From: Thioclava sp. JE_KL1
GTDB lineage: Bacteria; Pseudomonadota; Alphaproteobacteria; Rhodobacterales; Rhodobacteraceae
DNA length: 64,000 nucleotides
NCBI RefSeq assembly: GCF_009296265.1
Contig: NZ_WBJS01000006.1
Location: 310,001-374,000, forward strand
Reading direction: 5' to 3'
Every line of letters starts with the position of its first letter. Within the stretch, counting starts at the first letter, position 1. Of this stretch, positions 41,647 to 49,602 are shown piece after piece. The position numbers were made by a program, and so were the translations under genes. Below the pieces are notes generated by a model that saw only the letters and a program-made list of their open reading frames with translations, did not search any database and was not told the origin of the DNA.

Positions 41647-42639
41647 ATGACCAAATTGACTCGCCGCAGCGTGCTGGCGACAGGGGCCGCTGGTGCAGCC
41701 GCGACCCTGATGGCAGGCACCGCATTCGCTCAAGATCGCAAAAGGCTCCGCCTGTCTTCGGTGGTGTCGAATAACGACATTCGCGCCAAAGCCTTCGCCC
41801 GCATTTCCGAGGATGTCGCCAAGGATTTCGACCTTCAGGTCTACAACCAGTCGACGCTCGTCCCGCAGGGGGGTGAACTGACCTCGATCCAGCGCGGGAC
41901 GCTGGAAATGGGCCTCGTCGCGCCGCAGAAGCTGGCCGATCAGGTGCCGGAATGGTCGATCCTGACCGCCGCCTATGTGCTGCGCGATGCGGCCCATATG
42001 AAAGCCGTCTTCGACAGCGACGTGGGCAAGCAGCTCAACGATCTTGCGGCGCAGGCCGGGCTCCATGTCCTCGCGCCGGTCTATTTCGGCGCGCGTCAGG
42101 TCAACCTGAAGCCCGAGAAGAAGATCAACACGCCCGAGGATCTGAAGGGGATGACCCTGCGCATGCCGGGCGGCGACGCGTGGCAGTTCCTTGGCGAGGC
42201 GATAGGCGCCAGCCCGACACCGCTGGCCTATTCGGAGGTCTACACCGCGCTCCAGACCGGGGCGATCGACGGTCAGGACAACCCGCTGCCGAACGACTAC
42301 AACATGAAGTTCTACGAGGTCACGAGCCAGATCGCCCTGACCAGCCACCTCGTCGGTTTCGACGTGCTGGGGATCTCCAAGAAGGTCTGGGACGACATGA
42401 GCGCCGATCAGCAAAAGCTGCTCAAGGACTCCGTGGACAAGGAAATCGCCGCCAGCACCGAGGAGCACCTCACGCGCGAGCAGGAACTGGTGGACTTCTT
42501 CAAGGAACAGGGCCTCGAGGTCTACGAACCCGACCGCGCCGCCTTCCGGGACTACGCGCAGAAGAAGTATCTCGCCAGCGACTTCGCCAAGAGCTGGCCC
42601 GAGGGGATGCTCGAACAGATCAACGCGATCCAGGCCTGA
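41647..42639 (+). CDS. dctP: TRAP transporter solute-binding protein DctP
   Basis: A 330-residue TRAP binding protein with a twin-arginine-like signal (TRRSVLATGAAGAA ... AFAQ), suggesting Tat export. The DctP fold shows in the conserved LKGMTLRMPGG, PTPLAYSEVYTALQTGAIDGQDNPL (Arg carboxylate anchor region), and LVGFDVLGISKKVWDDM. Ligand is probably an organic acid; the shikimate/quinate genes downstream suggest a hydroaromatic acid. ATG at 41647 follows AAAGGGAGG. Confidence 0.88.
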   Translation: MTKLTRRSVLATGAAGAAATLMAGTAFAQDRKRLRLSSVVSNNDIRAKAFARISEDVAKDFDLQVYNQSTLVPQGGELTSIQRGTLEMGLVAPQKLADQVPEWSILTAAYVLRDAAHMKAVFDSDVGKQLNDLAAQAGLHVLAPVYFGARQVNLKPEKKINTPEDLKGMTLRMPGGDAWQFLGEAIGASPTPLAYSEVYTALQTGAIDGQDNPLPNDYNMKFYEVTSQIALTSHLVGFDVLGISKKVWDDMSADQQKLLKDSVDKEIAASTEEHLTREQELVDFFKEQGLEVYEPDRAAFRDYAQKKYLASDFAKSWPEGMLEQINAIQA

Positions 42640-42653
42640 CCCCCGGATACACT

Positions 42654-42687
42654 GAGGGCGAGGGGCCATGTCGGCCCTTCGCCCCTC
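42654..42687 (+). other. Stem-loop between dctP and dctQ
   Basis: GAGGGCGAGGGGCC (42654-42667) pairs with GGCCCTTCGCCCCTC (42673-42687), about 14 pairs with one bulge and one G-T pair, and a 5-nt loop ATGTC. The loop contains an ATG in frame with dctQ that is thus unlikely to be a start. It resembles the loops after tauA and the sugar-binding protein gene. Confidence 0.7.
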
Positions 42688-42700
42688 GAAAGGCAAACCG

Positions 42701-43234
42701 ATGCAAAACACGAGCCGCCGCTGGCGGAACGTAGCGCGCCGTCTGGCCGACGCCGTTCCGGCGCTGCTTCTGGCCGCCATGTTCCTGGCCTTCATCGTTC
42801 AGGTCTTCATGCGCTATGTCCTGAACCACCCCGTCGGCTGGACGGTCGAGCTGTGCGTCATCGCGTGGCTCTGGGTCGTGCTGTGGGGGCAATCCGTCTC
42901 GGCGCGCGAAGAAGACGAGATCCGCTTCGACATCATCTACGGCGCGGTCCGACCCAAGGTGCGCCGCGTGTTCCGCATCCTGTTCTCGCTCTTCATCGTC
43001 GGGATTTATGCGGCCTCGCTGCCGGATGTCCTGAGCTACATCTCCTTCATGAAGATCGAAAAGACGGCCTATATGAAGATCCCCTTCAGCTACGTCTTTT
43101 CCGTTTTCGCAATTTTCACGGCGGTCACGATCCTGCGCTACGGCTGGATTCTGATCAAAGAGCTGCGCGGCCAGGGCCCCGAAGATGACAACCCTGATCT
43201 GACGCATGTCGCGCGCAAGGATTTCTCCGAATGA
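42701..43234 (+). CDS. dctQ: TRAP transporter small permease DctQ
   Basis: A 177-residue membrane protein with four segments and the DctQ core AAMFLAFIVQVFMRYVLNHPVGWTVELCVIAWLWVVLWG. It forms the membrane part with DctM. I take the ATG at 42701 (AAAGG upstream) because the earlier ATG at 42668 sits in the loop of a strong hairpin. It overlaps dctM by 4 bp. Confidence 0.86.
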   Translation: MQNTSRRWRNVARRLADAVPALLLAAMFLAFIVQVFMRYVLNHPVGWTVELCVIAWLWVVLWGQSVSAREEDEIRFDIIYGAVRPKVRRVFRILFSLFIVGIYAASLPDVLSYISFMKIEKTAYMKIPFSYVFSVFAIFTAVTILRYGWILIKELRGQGPEDDNPDLTHVARKDFSE

Positions 43235-44526
43235 GCTGGGAATTCACCCTCGCCGTGGCGGCCATCGTCGCCACCGCCATCGTCGGCCTGCCGATCGGGC
43301 ATGCCATGCTGGGGGCCTCGATCCTCTATCTTCTGCTCGAACAGCAAGACATGAGCATCGCCGCCGAGCAGGTTTTGCGCGGGCTCTACGGCTCCTATGT
43401 CCTGCTGGCGATCCCGCTGTTCATCTTCGCGGCCGACCTGATGAACATCGGCTCGCTCTCCGACCGGCTGCTGGATTTCTGCCGTGCGCTGGTGGGTCGC
43501 TTCCGGGGCGGGTTGGGCCATGTCAACGTCGTGTCCTCGCTGATCTTCTCGGGCATGTCGGGCTCGGCCATCGCCGACGCGGTGGGGATCGGCAAGATCA
43601 TCATCCAGCTGATGACCAAGGACGGGAAATATCCCCCCGCCTATGCCGGAGCGATCACCGCCGCCGCCGCGATTATCGGCCCGATCATTCCGCCCTCGAT
43701 CCCGATGGTGCTCTATGCGCTCGTCTCCGACACCTCGATCGGCTACCTATTTCTCGGCGGCGTGGGACCGGGTCTGATCCTCGCGCTTCTTCTGATGGTG
43801 ATGAACGCCATTCAGGCGAGACGCCACGATTTCCCGGTGGAAGTGCCCGTGCCGGTGCGCGAGATGCCCCGCATCACGCTGCGCGCCGTGCCCGCATTGC
43901 TGATGCCGGTGATCCTTCTGGTCGGCATCTATGGCGGTATCACCACGCCCACCGAGGCGGCCGCACTCGCCGCGCTCTATGCCTTCCTGATCTCGACCTT
44001 TCTCTACCGCTCCGTCAGCCTGCGGGCGGCCTACGAGACCGTGTGCCAATCGGCCCGCTCCACGTCGAGCGTGGGCATCCTGATCGCCGGGGCGCTGGCT
44101 TTCAACTACGTGGTCACGGTCGAGCAGATCCCGAACGAGATCCGCAGCGCCTTGGGCGACATGCAGCTCGACCGGATCACCTTCCTGCTGCTGGTCAACG
44201 TGCTCCTGCTGGTGCTCGGGTGCCTGCTCGAAGCCAATGCGATCCTGCTCGTGATCGTGCCGATCCTGCTGCCCACCGCGGTCTCGCTCGGCGTGGACCC
44301 GGTGCATTTCGGGGTGGTCGTCGTGGTCAACACGATGATCGGGCTCGCAACGCCGCCCTATGGGCTGCTGCTCTTCGTCGTCAGCGGGATCACCAAATCC
44401 CCGATCGGCCAGACGATCCGGCATCTCGTTCCCTTCCTCATCATCATGATCGTCGGACTCGCGATCATCACTTTCGTGCCGAGCACCGTGCTGTGGCTTC
44501 CCCGGCTTTACGGTTACGGCGGCTGA
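43231..44526 (+). CDS. dctM: TRAP transporter large permease DctM
   Basis: A 431-residue protein with about 12 membrane segments: GLPIGHAMLGASILY near the start, FSGMSGSAIADAVGIGKIIIQLM, IIGPIIPPSIPMVLYALVSDTSIGYLFLGGVGPG, TPTEAAALAALYAF and TPPYGLLLFVVSGI, all typical of DctM. It transports the DctP ligand by sodium or proton symport. ATGA overlap with dctQ. Confidence 0.92.
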   Translation: MSWEFTLAVAAIVATAIVGLPIGHAMLGASILYLLLEQQDMSIAAEQVLRGLYGSYVLLAIPLFIFAADLMNIGSLSDRLLDFCRALVGRFRGGLGHVNVVSSLIFSGMSGSAIADAVGIGKIIIQLMTKDGKYPPAYAGAITAAAAIIGPIIPPSIPMVLYALVSDTSIGYLFLGGVGPGLILALLLMVMNAIQARRHDFPVEVPVPVREMPRITLRAVPALLMPVILLVGIYGGITTPTEAAALAALYAFLISTFLYRSVSLRAAYETVCQSARSTSSVGILIAGALAFNYVVTVEQIPNEIRSALGDMQLDRITFLLLVNVLLLVLGCLLEANAILLVIVPILLPTAVSLGVDPVHFGVVVVVNTMIGLATPPYGLLLFVVSGITKSPIGQTIRHLVPFLIIMIVGLAIITFVPSTVLWLPRLYGYGG

Positions 44527-44551
44527 CAGGCCGCAAATCAGGAGACCTCAC

Positions 44552-45007
44552 ATGGCCCAGAAAGACCTTCCGATCCTGGTCATCAATGGCCCCAACCTGA
44601 ACCTGCTCGGCACGCGTCAGCCCGAGATCTACGGGCACGACACGCTTGAGGATGCCGAGCGGTTGAGCCGTGATGCGGCCGCTGCGGCGGGAGTGGAAAT
44701 CGACTTCCGCCAATCCAACCACGAGGGCGAAATCGTCGACTGGATCCAATGGGCCCGCACCAACGCCTGCGCCATCCTGATCAACCCGGCAGGCTTCACC
44801 TCGACCTCCATCGCGATCCTCGATTCCCTGCTGATCTTCGACGGCCCCATCTTCGAGGTTCACGTCTCGGCCCTGTTCCGGCGCGACGAATTCCGCCACC
44901 CGTCCTACGTCTCGAAAGCGGCGACGGCGAAGATAGAAGGCTTCGGAATCGCGGGTTACGGCTTCGCGATCACCCGGATCGCCCAGCTCGTGAAAGGCGC
45001 CAAGTGA
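44552..45007 (+). CDS. aroQ: Type II 3-dehydroquinate dehydratase
   Basis: A 151-residue dodecameric-type dehydroquinase converting 3-dehydroquinate to 3-dehydroshikimate. Signatures: INGPNLNLLGTRQPEIYG with the catalytic Arg22 and Tyr27, QSNHEGEIVDWIQ, INPAGFTSTSIAI, and EVHVSALFRRDEFRHPSYVS. Here, in front of a dehydroshikimate dehydratase and after a TRAP transporter, it most likely serves quinate breakdown rather than aromatic amino acid synthesis. Its stop overlaps the next start (TGATG). Confidence 0.92.
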   Translation: MAQKDLPILVINGPNLNLLGTRQPEIYGHDTLEDAERLSRDAAAAAGVEIDFRQSNHEGEIVDWIQWARTNACAILINPAGFTSTSIAILDSLLIFDGPIFEVHVSALFRRDEFRHPSYVSKAATAKIEGFGIAGYGFAITRIAQLVKGAK

Positions 45008-45888
45008 TGCCTGCCCCCGAGAGCCCTTCCGAGACAGCGTCGGACGATGCAGTCATCCGGCTGGGTCTGATCGGAGACAATATCGCCGTCTCGCAGGCCC
45101 CGCGGCTGCATCGGCTGGCCGGGCTGCAGAACGGACGGAAGGTGACCTATGACCGGCTTGTCCCGCGCGAGCTTGGTCAGGATCACGCGACGATCCTCGC
45201 CAACTGCGCCGCACAGGGCTACCGGGGGCTCAACATCACCTATCCCTACAAGGAGAAAGTGGCGGCGCTGGTGCGTATCTCCGACCCGATGGTCCGGCGG
45301 CTGGGCGCGGTGAATACCGTCATCTTCGAACCCGGCGGAGCGGAGGGCCACAACACCGATCACTCCGGCTTCATCTCCGCCTATCGCGCCGCGCGCGGCT
45401 CCACGCCGCCCGGAGCCACCCTGCTTATCGGCACCGGCGGGGTAGGGCGAGCCATCGCCTTCGCGCTGGTTGCGCTCGACGCCGCCGAGATCCGCCTCGC
45501 CGACCACGACATCGAGAAGGCCGAAATCCTCGCCTCGGAACTCGAAGCGGCGAAACCGGGACTTCGCGTGATCGTGGGGCGGGACGCCGCCGAGACGTCC
45601 GAAGGCGCCGAAGGTCTCATCAACGCGACCCCGGTCGGCATGACCGGCCATCCGGGCTCGCCACTTGAGGCATCCGCAATCACCGGCGCATGGGCCTTCG
45701 ACGCCGTCTACACACCGGTCGAGACCGAGTTCCTCACCGCAGCACAGGCGGCAGGCCTGCAGGTCATCCCGGGCTACGAGCTGTTCATCTGGCAAGGCGT
45801 CGATGCGTGGAAGCTCTTCACGGGTCTGCCGCTCGACGTCGCCCGCTTGCGCAGCGATCTCGCGAAAACCGACCCGGCCACATCCTGA
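45007..45888 (+). CDS. Shikimate/quinate dehydrogenase family protein
   Basis: A 293-residue AroE-fold protein. LGLIGDNIAVSQAPRLHRLAG replaces the usual HSxSPxxHN loop, while the catalytic Lys is kept in NITYPYKEKV and the Asp in HNTDHSGF; NADP site GTGGVGRAIA. The altered substrate loop (AP instead of SP) resembles catabolic quinate/shikimate dehydrogenases more than biosynthetic AroE. It would feed AroQ or the dehydratase with 3-dehydro products. Confidence 0.85.
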   Translation: MPAPESPSETASDDAVIRLGLIGDNIAVSQAPRLHRLAGLQNGRKVTYDRLVPRELGQDHATILANCAAQGYRGLNITYPYKEKVAALVRISDPMVRRLGAVNTVIFEPGGAEGHNTDHSGFISAYRAARGSTPPGATLLIGTGGVGRAIAFALVALDAAEIRLADHDIEKAEILASELEAAKPGLRVIVGRDAAETSEGAEGLINATPVGMTGHPGSPLEASAITGAWAFDAVYTPVETEFLTAAQAAGLQVIPGYELFIWQGVDAWKLFTGLPLDVARLRSDLAKTDPATS

Positions 45889-45901
45889 AAGGAGGCCTCC
45901 C

Positions 45902-47803
45902 ATGAAAACCGCCATCGCCACTGTCTCGATCTCGGGGACGTTGCAGGAAAAGCTGGAGGCGATCTCTGCTGCGGGCTTCGACGGGATCGAGATTTTCGAG
46001 CAGGATTTCATCGCCCATGACGGCGGGCCGCGCGAAGTCGGCCAGATGGTCCGCGATCACGGGCTGGAAATCTTCCTCTTCCAACCCTTTCGGGATTTTG
46101 AGGGCCTCCCGGAGCCGCTACGTCACCGCGCTTTGAGGCGCGCCGAGCACAAATTCGAGCTCATGCGCGAACTCGGCACCCGCGACATGCTGGTCTGTTC
46201 CTCGGTTCATGCCGAGGCGCTTGGCGGGATCGATCGCATGGCCGATGACTTCGCCGCCTTGGGCGAGCTTGCCGCAGGTTACGACATCCGTGTCGGCTTT
46301 GAGGCGCTGGCCTGGGGGCGTCATGTCTGGGACCACCGCGATGCGTGGGAAGTGGTGCGCCGGGCCGATCATCCCAATGTCGGGCTGATCCTCGACAGCT
46401 TCCATACGCTCGCCCGCAAGATCGACCCGGATACGATACGGCGAATCCCGGGAGACAAGATTTTCTACGTCCAGCTTGCCGATGCTCCGGCGATCGACAT
46501 GGACCTGCTCTACTGGTCGCGCCACTTTCGCAACATGCCGGGCGAAGGCGATCTGGATGTCACCGGCTTCATGCGCGCCGTGATGGCCACCGGTTATGAC
46601 GGACCGGCGAGCCTCGAGATTTTCAACGACCAGTTCCGCGGCGGCCCGATGCGGACCATCGCACGCGACGGCTACCGCTCGCTCGTGGCGTTGATGGATG
46701 ACGTTCGCCGCAGCGAGCCCGGGCTGGAAGACAAGATCGACGAAATTCCCGCGCGCGTCGGTGTGGACGGGGTCGAGTTCATCGAGTTCGCGGCGCAGGG
46801 TGCGGAGGCGGAGGCGCTGAAGACGTTGCTCACGACCCTCGGCTTCCGCATATCGGGGCGGCATCGCAACAAGATGCTGGAAGTCTGGCGTCAGGGCGAT
46901 ATCCGCATTCTCATCAATTCCGAGACAACGGGCTTTGCCGCCTCCACTTGGGCCGCGCGCGGCACCAATGTCTGCGACATCGGTCTCAAGGTCGCGGATG
47001 CGGCCTCGACGGTCACGCGTGCGCGAGCGCTCGGCGCCAAGACCTTTTCGCAGCCCGTTGGGCCGGGGGAACTGGACATCCCGGCGATCCGTGGGCTTGG
47101 GGGCTCGGTGCTGCATTTCGTGGATGCCTCGAGCGGTCTCAGCGAAGTCTGGGACGTCGAGTTCGAGCCTGCAGAAGACATGTCGAACCGAGACGCTGGC
47201 CTGGCCTCCATCGACCATGTGGCGCAGACGATGGAATATGACGAGATGCTCAGCTGGGCGCTGTTCTACACGACGCTGTTCGACATGCAGAAAGCTCCGA
47301 TGGTCGACGTGATCGACCCGGACGGGCTCGTTCGCAGCCAAGCCATCGCATCGCGCGCGCGCCCGGATGGAAAGGGCCTGCAGGTTACGCTCAACGGCGC
47401 CGAGACGCATCGCACCCTCGCGGGCGATTTCCTGACGCATGGCTTCGGCGCGTCTGTGCAGCATGTGGCTCTGAGAACCGACGATATGCTCAAGACCGCC
47501 GCCGCGCTGGCCGATCTGGGCTTCGATCCGCTGCCGATGCCTGCCAACTACTATGCGGATCTCGAAGCGCGCTTCGACCTGTCGCCGGAATTTCTGGAGC
47601 GGTTGCGTTCGGCCAATATCCTCTATGACGAGGATGCGCACGGCGCCTTTCTTCAGCTCTACTCGCGGCCCTTCGCAGGGGGCATGTTCTTCGAAATCCT
47701 CGAAAGACGGAATGGCTATGCCGGCTTCGGGGCGGCCAACGCCCCGTTCCGGATCGCCGCGCAGAAGCGGTTTGGCCGCGTGAAGGGCATGCCCGACCTC
47801 TGA
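45902..47803 (+). CDS. quiC: 3-dehydroshikimate dehydratase fused to HPPD-like domain (QuiC1/QsuB type)
   Basis: A 633-residue two-domain protein. Residues 1-285 are a metal-dependent xylose-isomerase-type TIM barrel (GFDGIEIFEQDF, GFEALAWGRHVWDH, VGLILDSFHTLA, SLEIFNDQFRGG) that dehydrates 3-dehydroshikimate to protocatechuate. Residues about 290-633 are 4-hydroxyphenylpyruvate dioxygenase-like VOC repeats (SIDHVAQTMEYDEMLSWALFYTTLF, GASVQHVALRTDDM, FFEILERRNGYAGFGAANAPFRIAAQ), as in Pseudomonas QuiC1. AAAGGAGG precedes the ATG. Last gene of the block; the protocatechuate ring-cleavage genes are not in the window. Confidence 0.9.
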   Translation: MKTAIATVSISGTLQEKLEAISAAGFDGIEIFEQDFIAHDGGPREVGQMVRDHGLEIFLFQPFRDFEGLPEPLRHRALRRAEHKFELMRELGTRDMLVCSSVHAEALGGIDRMADDFAALGELAAGYDIRVGFEALAWGRHVWDHRDAWEVVRRADHPNVGLILDSFHTLARKIDPDTIRRIPGDKIFYVQLADAPAIDMDLLYWSRHFRNMPGEGDLDVTGFMRAVMATGYDGPASLEIFNDQFRGGPMRTIARDGYRSLVALMDDVRRSEPGLEDKIDEIPARVGVDGVEFIEFAAQGAEAEALKTLLTTLGFRISGRHRNKMLEVWRQGDIRILINSETTGFAASTWAARGTNVCDIGLKVADAASTVTRARALGAKTFSQPVGPGELDIPAIRGLGGSVLHFVDASSGLSEVWDVEFEPAEDMSNRDAGLASIDHVAQTMEYDEMLSWALFYTTLFDMQKAPMVDVIDPDGLVRSQAIASRARPDGKGLQVTLNGAETHRTLAGDFLTHGFGASVQHVALRTDDMLKTAAALADLGFDPLPMPANYYADLEARFDLSPEFLERLRSANILYDEDAHGAFLQLYSRPFAGGMFFEILERRNGYAGFGAANAPFRIAAQKRFGRVKGMPDL

Positions 47804-47994
47804 GTGACGGCGACTCGGTGAAATGTCCCCAAGTGTCTTGGAGACGGGAGCAGGGAGACGCCGAACTCGGCTTGCCGCTGATCCTCCATTCTCCCGCGTA
47901 CTGTCCGTTTTTCCGTTTCGCAGTGAAATGGCGGCATGCTCAGTCTCTGGTGTGATTTTCACCAGAAATCAGTCTCTTACGATTTCGAGTAAGC

Positions 47995-48043
47995 TGGAGC
48001 GGGTAGCGGGAATCGAACCCGCGCGTTCAGCTTGGGAAGCTGA
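47995..48043 (-). tRNA. 3' half of tRNA-Gly(CCC), attachment-site remnant
   Basis: On the minus strand this reads from the anticodon arm (TCAGC TTCCCAA GCTGA, anticodon CCC) through the T arm (CGCGGGTTCGATTCCCGC) to the acceptor strand and CCA at 47995. The sequence continuing into 48044 and beyond does not form the D arm or 5' acceptor strand, so the gene is interrupted at the anticodon stem. An integrase gene begins directly beside it. This is the chromosomal att half left by integration; an intact tRNA is not visible elsewhere in the window. Confidence 0.82.
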
Positions 48044-48054
48044 TAGGGGTTCGT

Positions 48055-49155
48055 TCAAGTCCTTGTTTTTGATTTGATTTTCTTGGGGCTTCGGGAGGGT
48101 TTTCGGGAGGCATTGTTGGACAATGCTGAAAAACCATCGATAGCATTTGCCAGATCTTCGTCCAAAACGTGGGCATATCGGCTCGTCGTCGTGATCTCAG
48201 AGTGACCCAAGAGACGGGACACCAGTTTAATGTTTTGTGTCTGCCGAAGCATCCGCGTCGCGAAGGTGTGGCGGAGATCATGGAAATGAAAGTCTTCAAT
48301 GTCGGCGGCTTTCACAGCTTTTCGGAAATGCTCGAAAGCAGTCGAGTTTTGGAGAATGCGCCGACGTGCCGCTCTCTTTCGATTGTGGACCCGAAAAGTG
48401 AAGACGTAGGGGGCGTGGTCAGGATCGTCTGATCTTTCGAGCGTCGCAAGCATTGCCTTGATCTCTTGGCTCATCGGAAAACTCATCGACTGTGAAGATG
48501 TGCAAGTGTCGGTCTTCATCTTGAACTTCATTCGCTCGGTGTCGATGTCAATATCACGCCAGCGCAGTTGGCAGATTGATCCCTGTCGCGCGCCAGTCAT
48601 GAGTGCGAACTGAACTAGCGGATGCAGGTCACAGCGAAGGTGTTCGAATAGCCGTTTCTGCTCGGCGATCGTCAGTTCCCTGACGCGTTCTTTGGGCTCG
48701 GGAAGCCTCTTCGCGTTGAAATCGAGGTTTGGAACTGTGGCGCCGTGTTCCTTTTCCATATGCCGCAGGGCGCGAGCAAGTGAGGCGAGAGTTCGGTTTA
48801 CAGTCGCGTTTGATACCTTTGAACGCCTGCTGGACCGGAGCCGCATAAGGTCCGCATCAGTCAGTCTGGAAATAGGCGTCGCAGGTTTTATGACCGTCAG
48901 GATTGACCGGAACTGACTTTTCGTCGTCCTGGCGCTTGGCTGGTTTTGGCTGACATCCGAGAAGTAGGTTCCGAGAGCTTCGGACAGCGTGAAGTTTCGC
49001 GTAATTTCGGGAGCGTTTCGCGCGTCGACCCGAGCTTCTGCCTCTACTGCCTTCGCTTCCTCGAAGTCGTCGGTCCCGCAAGATCCATAAAATCGACGAC
49101 CCCTGATTTGGAAGTCGTAGTGCCAGTTGCGCGAACCTTTGGGTCGATAGGGCAT
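48055..49155 (-). CDS. int: Tyrosine recombinase / integrase of the tRNA-Gly element
   Basis: A 366-residue phage-type integrase. N-terminal arm-binding and SAM-like domains (about 1-155) precede the catalytic domain with Arg in TGARQGSICQLRWRDID, His-x-x-Arg in HDLRHTFATRM, and the nucleophilic Tyr in TSRYAHV. Its C-terminus ends 12 bp from the tRNA-Gly fragment, the usual position of the integrase of a tRNA-targeting island. It overlaps the HTH gene upstream by 112 bp. Confidence 0.92.
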   Translation of the reverse strand: MPYRPKGSRNWHYDFQIRGRRFYGSCGTDDFEEAKAVEAEARVDARNAPEITRNFTLSEALGTYFSDVSQNQPSARTTKSQFRSILTVIKPATPISRLTDADLMRLRSSRRSKVSNATVNRTLASLARALRHMEKEHGATVPNLDFNAKRLPEPKERVRELTIAEQKRLFEHLRCDLHPLVQFALMTGARQGSICQLRWRDIDIDTERMKFKMKTDTCTSSQSMSFPMSQEIKAMLATLERSDDPDHAPYVFTFRVHNRKRAARRRILQNSTAFEHFRKAVKAADIEDFHFHDLRHTFATRMLRQTQNIKLVSRLLGHSEITTTSRYAHVLDEDLANAIDGFSALSNNASRKPSRSPKKIKSKTRT

Positions 49156-49343
49156 TTCGGTTCGATCCTTTTCGTGTTCCGTCCGACAAATTCGGCGAGA
49201 TCGCGTGCGTCGTAGCGGATTGATCCACTTGTGAGGGTGATGAACGGCAGGCCAGACGCGCGGAGGCGCCGCAGCGTCTTTGTGGAAACGCGCAGTCGGT
49301 CCGCTGCCTCTCTCGGGGTCAAGAGTCTCGGAATATCATCCAT
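49044..49343 (-). CDS. Excisionase-like helix-turn-helix protein overlapping int
   Basis: A 99-residue protein with an N-terminal MerR/AlpA-type HTH (LLTPREAADRLRVSTKTLRRLRASGLPFITL, then YDARDLAEFV), the fold of excisionases and directionality factors. Its last 37 codons are read from the same DNA as the integrase N-terminus in another frame. Start at 49343 follows GAGGGCGG; a longer start at 49406 is possible. It probably controls excision of the element. Confidence 0.78.
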   Translation of the reverse strand: MDDIPRLLTPREAADRLRVSTKTLRRLRASGLPFITLTSGSIRYDARDLAEFVGRNTKRIEPKCPIDPKVRATGTTTSKSGVVDFMDLAGPTTSRKRRQ

Positions 49344-49427
49344 CCCGCCCTCGAAATGTCGGGGAGAGAAGCGGATCCAGTTTCTATCTTTGTCTTGCCT
49401 TGGCATAGCCGCATCGCTCGGTTGCAT

Positions 49428-49602
49428 CCCCGCAAGCTCACGGGGACCGCTGATGCATCAATTCTAAGCTATGTCTCTGGCCCGAACCGCGTAATTGCTC
49501 GCCAGCACCATTCGAAGATGTTGATATCTCGGGGTAGTTGCGGTTTTTTCGCATCTACGAACATCAGGCGCCGCGCGGCTCCGTGCTACATCACGAATTC
49601 CA
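49428..49602. other. Gap between the HTH gene and the AAA/M41 protease gene
   Basis: 175 bp with no gene, repeat or terminator that I can support. AT content is higher than in the flanking catabolic DNA, as in the rest of the element. Confidence 0.4.

Noticed and set aside
47946-47966. Hairpin TCTGGTG / CACCAGA near the tRNA-Gly fragment as a terminator
   Set aside because: Stem is only 7 bp and no T-run follows on either strand; recorded only as a weak structure.
47995-48120. Complete tRNA-Gly gene
   Set aside because: No D arm or 5' acceptor strand can be formed from the bases after 48043; only the 3' half is present.
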